DNA from: Candidatus Paralachnospira caecorum | GTDB taxonomy: Bacteria > Bacillota > Clostridia > Lachnospirales > Lachnospiraceae | Reading direction: 5' to 3' | DNA length: 64,000 nucleotides | NCBI GenBank assembly: GCA_904379015.1 | Contig: CAJFHG010000005.1 | Coordinates: 32,699-96,698 of the forward strand | Shown: positions 25,509-32,650 of the stretch, piece by piece | How the letters are laid out: every line of letters begins with the position of its first letter | How positions within the stretch are numbered: position 1 is the stretch's first letter | Translations under genes and position numbers: made by a program | The notes under the pieces: generated by a model | What the model saw: the letters and a program-made list of their open reading frames with translations, nothing else | What the model was told of the DNA's origin: nothing | Database searches by the model: none

Positions 25509-26366
25509 ATGTTTAAGGAATACGACGAGGAGACCCTGAAAAAGCTGCAGAGAACCGAACTGGAGATTCTGAAGGATTTCCTCTGGATCTGTGAACAATA
25601 TGATCTGACTTATTTTTCTTTCGCGGGCACTGCCATCGGCGCGCTGCGCCATAAGGGCTTTATTCCATGGGACGATGACATTGATGTCTGCCTTCCCAGA
25701 AAGGATTATGAAGCCTTTATCCGGGCGGCAAAGAAAGAATTTCCTGATAAATATACGGTGATGAACGCGGAGGAAAATGAAAATTATCCGCTGACTACCA
25801 CCAGATGGATGCTGAAGGGGACCAGCTTCCGGGAGGAGGCGCTTAAGGATATTGACTGCGAGCTTGGCGTCTTTCTGGATATCTATCCCTTTGACAATGT
25901 CTCTGATGATGAGAAGGAGTATAAAAAACAGGCATGGGACGCCTGGTTCTGGAGCAAGATCCTGATCCTGCGCTGTATCAGGGAGCCTGTGATCCTGGGA
26001 ACGGGATTCCGGGTGTCAGCCGTGAAGGCCGCGTGCAGGGCGGGGCACTGGTTCCTGAAGACATTTGGATTTTCAAAAAAGAAAATTTACCGGAAATGCA
26101 AAGCGGCCATGACCCGCTGCAACGACCGGGAGACGAGACGCCTGAGCTATCTGTGCGATACGGACCGGTTCTGGAATACCATTGACAAACAGGATCTGTA
26201 TCCGCTCAGGAAGGAGCCCTTTGAGGATGTATATTTGAATTTTCCGGCCAATATTGAAAAGATGCTTTCCCAGATGCATCCGGATTTTATGACGCTTCCG
26301 CCGGTGGAAAAACGGAAGAACCATTATCCGTACCAGCTGGATCTGGGGCAATATGGGAGAGATTAG
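25509..26366 (+). CDS. licD: LicD-family phosphotransferase
   Basis: A 285-residue protein with the LicD signature: SFAGTAIGALRHKGFIPWDDDIDVCLP, where Asp55-57 and Asp59 form the metal/catalytic cluster of this nucleotidyltransferase-like fold. LicD proteins move phosphocholine or a related phospho-alcohol from a CDP donor onto a glycan. The gene starts 12 bases after the cytidylyltransferase/PLP fusion, behind TAAGGAG, so donor synthesis and transfer are encoded side by side. Nothing in the window looks like choline uptake or a choline kinase, which favours an internally made amino-alcohol phosphate. It is cytoplasmic and likely acts on a lipid-linked glycan before export. The substrate is not determined by sequence. 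Confidence 0.9.
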   Translation: MFKEYDEETLKKLQRTELEILKDFLWICEQYDLTYFSFAGTAIGALRHKGFIPWDDDIDVCLPRKDYEAFIRAAKKEFPDKYTVMNAEENENYPLTTTRWMLKGTSFREEALKDIDCELGVFLDIYPFDNVSDDEKEYKKQAWDAWFWSKILILRCIREPVILGTGFRVSAVKAACRAGHWFLKTFGFSKKKIYRKCKAAMTRCNDRETRRLSYLCDTDRFWNTIDKQDLYPLRKEPFEDVYLNFPANIEKMLSQMHPDFMTLPPVEKRKNHYPYQLDLGQYGRD

Positions 26367-26372
26367 GATCAG

Positions 26373-27641
26373 ATGAAAAAATGGAAAGCTCTGATCCTCG
26401 GAAACGGGGAAAATCAGGGAAAGAAAAATGTATTTTGGAACATGGTGGGAAGCCTTCTGTTCGCTCTGGCGAGTATTGTGCTCTTCGCGGCGGCGACCCG
26501 GGCGACGGGAGAGTATTACGGCGGGATTTTTTCCATTGCCTTTACCACCGGCCAGCAGCTTCTGACCATCGGCTATTATGAGGTGCGCCCCTTTCAGGTG
26601 ACGGATGTGAGCGGCCAGTATTCCTTCCCGGAATATCTGTCGGCCAGGGCGGTCACCAGCGCGGCCATGGCCGTCGCCGGTATTGTCTATGTGCTGGTCA
26701 CGGGGCCTGATTTTGTAAAAGGGACCGTGATCCTTCTCATGTGCCTTTACAAAATGGTGGACGGCATCGCCGATGTGTTTGAGGGAGAGTTCCACAGAAG
26801 AGGACGTCTGGATATTGCGGGAAAGTCCATGGCTTTCCGGACGGCATTTTCCGGCGGCGTTTTTATTTTGACGGTGATCCTGTCGCGGGATATTGTCATT
26901 GCCAGCGCGGCGGCGGTGGCGGCGGCGGTGTTCGCCTTCGCGGTGTTCGACCTGGTCCTGATCGGGGAGTTTGAGCCGCTTCAGTTTTCCAGGACCTGGA
27001 ACCGGGTGCTCAGCCTTCTGAAGGACTGCTTTTTTCTTTTCGTTGGGAGCTTTCTGTATCTTTATATCTGCAACGCCTCCAAATATGCCATCGACGCGCA
27101 TATGACGGCGGAGGCGGTCACTTATTACACGGATATTTATCTGCCTACTTCGACGATCAATCTGCTTTCCGGCTTTATTTTCAAACCGCTTCTGACGGTT
27201 ATGGGGATCAGCTATGAAACGGGAGAGTGGAAGCGGTTCCGGTCGATCGTGGGCAGGCTGCTCATAGGGATCGTGGGACTGACGGCGGTCTGCTGTCTGG
27301 GAGCCTTCCTCCTTGGCGTGCCGGTCCTGTCCTTTATTTTCGGCCAGGATCTCGCACCCTACAGAATGGCTCTGGTGATCCTGATCCTCGGAGGCGGATT
27401 CAACGCGGCGGCCATGCTGCTGTACTACGCGCTGACGACCATGCGCAGGCAGCGCCAGATCCTGTTCTGCTATGGAGCGGCGTTCCTTGCGGCCCTGGCT
27501 GTGCCGTCCATTCTGGTGAAACAGTTCGGAATCAATGGCGGCGCGCTGGGATATACGCTGGTCATGGGACTTCTGGTGGTCCTGTTCTTCATAAGCGCTT
27601 GGAGGCAGTACAGGAAAGCGGCTGCCGGTTCGGAGGTGTAA
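26373..27641 (+). CDS. Wzx-like polysaccharide flippase
   Basis: A 422-residue membrane protein with about twelve hydrophobic segments in evenly spaced pairs, a short basic N-terminus (MKKWKALILGNGENQGKKNVFWN) and cytoplasmic loops rich in Arg/Lys/Glu. Size and topology fit the MOP-superfamily exporters that flip undecaprenyl-linked repeat units. A TDVSGQYSFPEYL stretch and a central KDCFFLFVGSFLYLY helix fit related clostridial proteins. It begins six bases after licD and ends two bases before a glycosyltransferase. A full Wzm/Wzt ABC exporter also exists downstream, so this locus may serve two glycans or two steps. Confidence 0.75.
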   Translation: MKKWKALILGNGENQGKKNVFWNMVGSLLFALASIVLFAAATRATGEYYGGIFSIAFTTGQQLLTIGYYEVRPFQVTDVSGQYSFPEYLSARAVTSAAMAVAGIVYVLVTGPDFVKGTVILLMCLYKMVDGIADVFEGEFHRRGRLDIAGKSMAFRTAFSGGVFILTVILSRDIVIASAAAVAAAVFAFAVFDLVLIGEFEPLQFSRTWNRVLSLLKDCFFLFVGSFLYLYICNASKYAIDAHMTAEAVTYYTDIYLPTSTINLLSGFIFKPLLTVMGISYETGEWKRFRSIVGRLLIGIVGLTAVCCLGAFLLGVPVLSFIFGQDLAPYRMALVILILGGGFNAAAMLLYYALTTMRRQRQILFCYGAAFLAALAVPSILVKQFGINGGALGYTLVMGLLVVLFFISAWRQYRKAAAGSEV

Positions 27642-27642
27642 A

Positions 27643-28647
27643 ATGACAGAAGAAAACGGAGAAAACACAGACAGGATCAATATACTGGTGCCGGTTTACC
27701 GGCCGGATGAGAAACTTGCCGGACTCATTTATATGATGAACAGGCAGAGCCTGAAGCCGGACAAGATGGTCTTTATGGTGACGGTGGACGCGGATTCCAC
27801 AGAGGAGGACCAGGCCCGGGCGCTTTCCGGCACGGTCCGCGGAAGTGATATTCCCATTGAGTGCCGGTTTGTCAGAAAGGCTGAATTTGACCACGGAGGC
27901 ACAAGAAACCGGGGAATGGAATACTGTGACGGACAGATCGTCATCTGCATGACTCAGGACGCGGTGCCGGAGGATGATCACATGGTAGAGGAACTGACGC
28001 TTCCCTTCCGGGGAGAGTTCTGCGGTGCGTCGGGGGGCGTGGCGGAGGGACGGGAGATCATTGTTTCCTATGCCCGTCAGATGCCCGCGAAGGACTGCAG
28101 GCCGGTGGAGCGGTTTACAAGGAATTTCAATTATCCTCCGGTGAGCAGGATCAAGACGGAGGAGGATCTGAAAACGCTGGGCATCAAGACCTTTTTCGCT
28201 TCCAATGTATGCGCGGCTTATAAAAAGGATCTGTTTCTCGCCCGCGGCGGTTTTCCGGAACAAACCATTTTCAATGAAGATATGATCTTCGCGGGAAGGG
28301 CGGTCAGGGCCGGCTACGCGGTGGCCTACGCGGCCGGCGCCAGAGTCATCCATTCCCACAACCTGCCTTTCCGGGAGCAGTTCAAACGGAATTTTGACCT
28401 GGCTGTGTCTCAGGCGGATTTTCCCGATGTGTTCGAGGGCGTTCCCTCCGAGGGCGAGGGGATCCGGCTGGTGAAAAGCACCATGAGATATCTGGCTTCT
28501 CAGGGAAAGATTCATCTGATTCCCGGCCTGATCTGGGGATCGGCCTGCAAATACGCCGGCTATTTTCTGGGAAAGCGGTACCGGAAGCTTCCGAAAAAGC
28601 TGGTGCGGGCATTCAGCCTGAATAAATATTATTGGAGGAACAGGTGA
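27643..28647 (+). CDS. family 2 glycosyltransferase, rhamnosyltransferase-like
   Basis: A 334-residue GT-A enzyme. It begins NILVPVYRPDEKL and carries the motif EFDHGGTRNRGMEYC (about residues 83-97), a hallmark of rhamnosyltransferases of the RfbF/RfbN type. MTQDAVPEDD supplies the acidic nucleotide-sugar site, and NEDMIFAGRAVRAGY is the late acidic/aromatic acceptor motif. Ribosome-binding site GGAGGTG is in the end of the flippase gene, and the stop codon overlaps the next ATG by one base, so translation is coupled both ways. Its likely donor is dTDP-L-rhamnose, consistent with rfbC and the RgpF-like proteins downstream. Confidence 0.8.
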   Translation: MTEENGENTDRINILVPVYRPDEKLAGLIYMMNRQSLKPDKMVFMVTVDADSTEEDQARALSGTVRGSDIPIECRFVRKAEFDHGGTRNRGMEYCDGQIVICMTQDAVPEDDHMVEELTLPFRGEFCGASGGVAEGREIIVSYARQMPAKDCRPVERFTRNFNYPPVSRIKTEEDLKTLGIKTFFASNVCAAYKKDLFLARGGFPEQTIFNEDMIFAGRAVRAGYAVAYAAGARVIHSHNLPFREQFKRNFDLAVSQADFPDVFEGVPSEGEGIRLVKSTMRYLASQGKIHLIPGLIWGSACKYAGYFLGKRYRKLPKKLVRAFSLNKYYWRNR

Positions 28648-29372
28648 TGGCAGAGGTTCTGGTCGTGATACCGGCCTATAATGAGGAACTGAATATCGAG
28701 CGGGTGGTGGATAATCTGATCCGGAATTATCCCCAGTTTGACTATGTGGTGGTCAATGACGGATCCAGAGACAAAACGGCGGAAATCTGCCGCAGGAAGG
28801 GGTATCATCTTCTGGATCTTCCGGTGAACCTGGGACTGGCCGGCGGTTTTCAGGCGGGACTGAAATACGCGTACCGCCATCATTATTCCTATGCCATCCA
28901 GTTTGACGGAGACGGCCAGCACCGTCCGGAATTTATCCAGGCCATGCGGGACAAAATGGAAGAAGGATATGATATCGTGATCGGCTCCCGCTTTGTGACG
29001 GAGAAAAAGCCCCGGACTCTGCGGATGCTGGGAAGCAATCTGATTTCCGCGGCGATCCGTCTGACGACAGGGGTGAGGATCAAGGATCCCACTTCCGGTA
29101 TGCGCATGTTCAGTCGTAAAATGGTGGAGGAATTTGCCCTGAGCTTAAACTACGGCCCTGAGCCGGATACGGTTTCCTATCTTCTCAAACAGGGAGCAAA
29201 GGTGGCGGAGGTGCAGGTCAGGATGGATGAGCGGATTGCCGGGGAGAGTTATCTGAATCCGGTCAATGCCATGAAATATATGAGCAAGATGCTGTTTTCC
29301 ATTCTGTTTATTCAGAATTTCAGAAAACGGGACAAACGGTACCGCAAGAAGGAGGGAGGAAAGCAGTCATGA
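28647..29372 (+). CDS. polyprenyl-phosphate sugar synthase-like family 2 glycosyltransferase (DPM1 type)
   Basis: A 241-residue soluble GT-A protein: VVIPAYNEELNIERVVD, VVNDGSRDKT, and FDGDGQH as the DxD site, with GSNLISAAIRLTTG and DPTSGMRMF typical of the dolichyl-phosphate-mannose synthase branch. I use the ATG at 28647, which overlaps the previous stop (TGATG) and has GGAGGA seven bases upstream. No C-terminal membrane helices are present. The DUF2304 membrane protein follows with a 4-base ATGA overlap, a pairing that suggests the small protein supplies the membrane part. Expected product: a polyprenyl-phosphate sugar used outside by a GT-C enzyme. Confidence 0.8.
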   Translation: MAEVLVVIPAYNEELNIERVVDNLIRNYPQFDYVVVNDGSRDKTAEICRRKGYHLLDLPVNLGLAGGFQAGLKYAYRHHYSYAIQFDGDGQHRPEFIQAMRDKMEEGYDIVIGSRFVTEKKPRTLRMLGSNLISAAIRLTTGVRIKDPTSGMRMFSRKMVEEFALSLNYGPEPDTVSYLLKQGAKVAEVQVRMDERIAGESYLNPVNAMKYMSKMLFSILFIQNFRKRDKRYRKKEGGKQS

Positions 29373-29728
29373 CAATGGTGCTTCGGGTGGTTCTGATCGT
29401 GATGTCGGTCCTGGTTCTGGTGGTGATGTTCCGGAAGATACGTCAGGCGAAGGCTAGGATCGAGGATTCTATGTTCTGGGTGTTTTTTGCCCTGCTGCTG
29501 GTGCTGTTCAGTGTGTTTCCGGGGGCGGCCGACTGGCTGTCCGGTCTGGTGGGCACCATGTCCACCGCCAATTTTATCTTTCTCCTGATGATCTTCCTTC
29601 TGCTGGTGAAGAGCTTTTCCATGTCTCTGCGGATTTCCCAGCTGGAAACAAGACTGAAGGATCTGGTGCAGAGAATTGCTCTGGACAACAATGACCGAGA
29701 GGAAGAAAAGGAGGAGAAGGACTCATGA
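29369..29728 (+). CDS. DUF2304 small membrane protein
   Basis: A 119-residue protein with three hydrophobic segments (about residues 3-20, 33-50 and 65-85) and a cytoplasmic tail of charged residues ending EEEKEEKDS. The RQAKARIEDSMFWVFFALLLVLF core and the SQLETRLKDLVQRIAL amphipathic tail match the DUF2304 layout. Its role is not established. Genes of this family often sit next to DPM1-like glycosyltransferases, and here it overlaps both neighbours by four bases (ATGA), so a complex with the upstream enzyme is a fair inference. Confidence 0.8.
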   Translation: MTMVLRVVLIVMSVLVLVVMFRKIRQAKARIEDSMFWVFFALLLVLFSVFPGAADWLSGLVGTMSTANFIFLLMIFLLLVKSFSMSLRISQLETRLKDLVQRIALDNNDREEEKEEKDS

Positions 29729-30561
29729 ATCCGCTGGTGAGTGTATGTATTCCCGCTTACAACAGCGCGGTTTACATCGAAAAAACCATGGAGTCGGTGC
29801 TGGCTCAGAAGTATGAGCACCTGGAGCTGGTGGTGGTGGACGACTGCTCCAGGGATGAGACGGTGAAGATCGTGGAGCGGATCCGGGAGAGAGACAGCCG
29901 GGTGCGCCTGGTGCGGAATGAAACGAATCTGGGGATGACTGGAAACTGGAATAAATGTCTTGAAGAGGCCAGGGGCGAGTATATCAAGCTGATCTGTGCT
30001 GACGACATTCTGTATCCGGACAGCATCGAAAAGGAGCTGGCGGCGCTTCTGGAGCATCCGGAAGTGGCCATTGCCATGAGCGATACGGCGCTTATCGATG
30101 AAAATGGAGTGCGGACAGGATGCTTCCGGCGCTATCCCAGATCAGGCGTTCTGGACGGAAAAAAGGTGGCCAAACGGGCCCTGATCTTCAAAAGCTTTTT
30201 CGGAGCGCCCTGCAATACGCTCTTTCCCCGGAAAAGCTATGAGCGGGTGGGCGGCTTTGACCCGGAATTTCCTTATATCCTGGACTTCGATATGTGGCTC
30301 CGGATGGCCTGTCTCGGAAAGATCTATGTGATCCATGAGGAGCTGAACGGCTTCCGGGTCCGCAATGATTCCAACACGGGCAATCTGATCAATGACGACA
30401 GAAAGACCTACAATGAGGAGCACAGAAAGCTTCTGAAAAAACACAATGCTTTGGGGGAGGTGCATCTGAACCGGTTTGAGCTCTGGGTGAGTATGATGAT
30501 ACGGCACTGGAGGAATGAACTGATTCAGATTTATCTGAAGATCAACGCGAAGAAAAAGTGA
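29725..30561 (+). CDS. family 2 glycosyltransferase
   Basis: A 278-residue GT-A enzyme of compact size: VSVCIPAYNSAVYIEKTMES, VVDDCSRDETV, the donor-site motif CADDILYPDSIEKEL, and LDFDMWLRMACLG as the acceptor-side motif. No membrane helix is present. It has GAGGAG upstream within the DUF2304 tail and overlaps it by four bases, and its own stop overlaps the next start, so it belongs to a tightly coupled block. The transferred sugar cannot be told from sequence. Confidence 0.85.
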   Translation: MNPLVSVCIPAYNSAVYIEKTMESVLAQKYEHLELVVVDDCSRDETVKIVERIRERDSRVRLVRNETNLGMTGNWNKCLEEARGEYIKLICADDILYPDSIEKELAALLEHPEVAIAMSDTALIDENGVRTGCFRRYPRSGVLDGKKVAKRALIFKSFFGAPCNTLFPRKSYERVGGFDPEFPYILDFDMWLRMACLGKIYVIHEELNGFRVRNDSNTGNLINDDRKTYNEEHRKLLKKHNALGEVHLNRFELWVSMMIRHWRNELIQIYLKINAKKK

Positions 30562-32585
30562 GTTTGTTTATGGAAGAGAAAAAAAACTGGATCAAAAGCA
30601 GAAAAGAAAAGAAACCGGCGGGCGGCGGCAGCAAAAAGCGCGCCGGGAAGAAGGAGGGCCTGGCCTGGTGGCAGAAGCTGCTGGCGGGACTGGCTGTCAC
30701 TGTGGCGGCTGTGCTGCTGGTGGAATTATTTGCCAACCTGGACTGCCTGCGTCTGTCTCCGGAGGAGCGGGGGCAGCGGCAGATCAGCAGTGAAGATATC
30801 ACGGCGACCGGATATGAGGTCACAGATCAGGGATATGTCTATAATGGAGAGAGCGGCCTGCTCCGGATCGACCTGGGCGGCCGATATGTGGACAAGCTGA
30901 TCTATACTTATGATTATGACGGCCTGCTGGATATGCATGTGACGGTCCAGTACGTCAATGATTTTGACAAATCAGAGCAGAAGGTCTTTTACGACCGGAA
31001 CAGCGCCGTCCTCGGCAGATCAGTGATGAACATCGGCAAACGGGTGGAATGGATCGAGCTCTATACGGATACCAATCTTCTTCTGGAAACAGGGGTAGAA
31101 TATATGGACCTGGAATCCCTTCCGCTGACCATTACCGGATTCTCTGTGGAGAATGCGTTCCACTGGAATCCGGTGAGAATGCTGTTTGTGTTCGCGGCGG
31201 GCGCGGCGATCACAGCGGTCATCATCTGGCGGGACTTGTTTGGAAAGAAGCTGGAGTACGCGTTTCTGCTGGTCAGTCTGGCGGGGGGGATCGTATTCCT
31301 CGCCTGCATGCCGGCTTCCAAAGTGGGATGGGATGAGGAAATCCATTTTATGCGCGCCTATTATCTTTCCCTCTATCCCGGCGGAGAGGAAACATCGGCA
31401 GAATTCCCGGAGCTTTTTACGGCGGGGATCAAAACCTGGCCTCTGAACCTGCCCCAGTCTGCCGAGGAAAAGGAAGAGATGCAGGCATATTTTGACGAGA
31501 ACTGCTCGTCCGGGGGCGAGGGCGCGGTGGTGCAGAGCGACGGTGTGGGCATTTATACCACCGGATATGTGGTGCAGGCGCTGTTCCTGAAAGTGGGAAG
31601 ACTGCTTCACATGCCGTTTTCCATGCTGTATCAGTTCGGAAGGCTTGGCGGGCTTCTCCTTTACAGCCTGATGATGGCGCTGGCCATCCGGATCCTGCCG
31701 GCGGGCAAGCGGATTCTCATGGCGGCCGGACTGATGCCGACGCCCATCTTTATTGCCTGCTGTTATTCCTATGATTCTGTGGTGACAGCGTTTATCTCAG
31801 TGGGGCTGGCGCTGATCCTGCGGCAGGTGATGGAAAAGGAGCGGAAGTTCTCCTGGAAGGAATATCTGGCGGCCCTTGCCTGCCTGATCTGGGGAATCCT
31901 GCCGAAGGCAGTCTACGCGCCGCTGGTGCTGACGGCATTCCTGATCCCGGCCTCCAAATTTGAAGAGAACCGGAAGGGCAAATGGATGATGCGGGCCGGA
32001 GCGGCAGTGGTTTTCCTGGCGCTCATGTCCACCTTTGTGCTTCCGAGCCTTCTTTCGCCGGGCAGCTTCGGAGATACGAGGGGCGGCGATGTGAATGTGA
32101 TGGAACAGATGATGAACGTTCTGACCCAGCCCTTTGCCTATATCAAAGTGCTGGCCTCCAGCATATGGAAAACCCTGCCCTCCTTCCTGTTTGGAGAAGA
32201 TGCCTTCCGCATGCTGGGCCACTGGGGGCTTGCCGGTTTCGGTACTGTGACTATGATGTATTTTGCCGCGGTGGTCCTGACGGACGGATCCGGCATTGTA
32301 AGACCGGTGCTCGGAAAATGGCAGAAAGTGATCCTGGCAGTCTTTACGGCGGGAACCATTGTACTGGTCTGGACTGCGTTCTATCTGACTTATACAGAGC
32401 CGGGCAGCAGCTGCATCCAGGGCGTTCAGGGACGGTATTTCCTGCCGGTCCTGCTGCCGCTCTGCCTGCTGGCAGGGAACAGAAGGATCGGACTGAGGAT
32501 CACCGACAGGGCTCAGAATCTGTGCATCATCGGCATGTCCGGATTCCTGCTGTTCGCCATGGTGTGGTCAAAAATTCTGGTATAG
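30558..32585 (+). CDS. DUF2142 membrane protein with an extracytoplasmic N-terminal domain
   Basis: A 675-residue polytopic protein. A Lys/Arg-rich cytoplasmic N-terminus (residues 1-35) precedes the first helix, then an outside domain of about 150 residues (50-200, mostly alternating beta-type sequence), then about ten helices. VGWDEEIHFMRAYYLS (about residue 257) is the acidic loop motif of the DUF2142 family, a GT-C-like group found in glycan loci. The GTG start overlaps the previous stop (GTGA); an ATG at 30570 is possible but no better supported. Expected role: a polyprenyl-phosphate-sugar-dependent transferase on the outer face, an inference from fold and context. Confidence 0.75.
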   Translation: MSLFMEEKKNWIKSRKEKKPAGGGSKKRAGKKEGLAWWQKLLAGLAVTVAAVLLVELFANLDCLRLSPEERGQRQISSEDITATGYEVTDQGYVYNGESGLLRIDLGGRYVDKLIYTYDYDGLLDMHVTVQYVNDFDKSEQKVFYDRNSAVLGRSVMNIGKRVEWIELYTDTNLLLETGVEYMDLESLPLTITGFSVENAFHWNPVRMLFVFAAGAAITAVIIWRDLFGKKLEYAFLLVSLAGGIVFLACMPASKVGWDEEIHFMRAYYLSLYPGGEETSAEFPELFTAGIKTWPLNLPQSAEEKEEMQAYFDENCSSGGEGAVVQSDGVGIYTTGYVVQALFLKVGRLLHMPFSMLYQFGRLGGLLLYSLMMALAIRILPAGKRILMAAGLMPTPIFIACCYSYDSVVTAFISVGLALILRQVMEKERKFSWKEYLAALACLIWGILPKAVYAPLVLTAFLIPASKFEENRKGKWMMRAGAAVVFLALMSTFVLPSLLSPGSFGDTRGGDVNVMEQMMNVLTQPFAYIKVLASSIWKTLPSFLFGEDAFRMLGHWGLAGFGTVTMMYFAAVVLTDGSGIVRPVLGKWQKVILAVFTAGTIVLVWTAFYLTYTEPGSSCIQGVQGRYFLPVLLPLCLLAGNRRIGLRITDRAQNLCIIGMSGFLLFAMVWSKILV

Positions 32586-32650
32586 AATTTCTGATATGGA
32601 AGATTCTGATAACAGAAGGATAAGAATTCCGGAAAAGAAAGGAAATAGCT

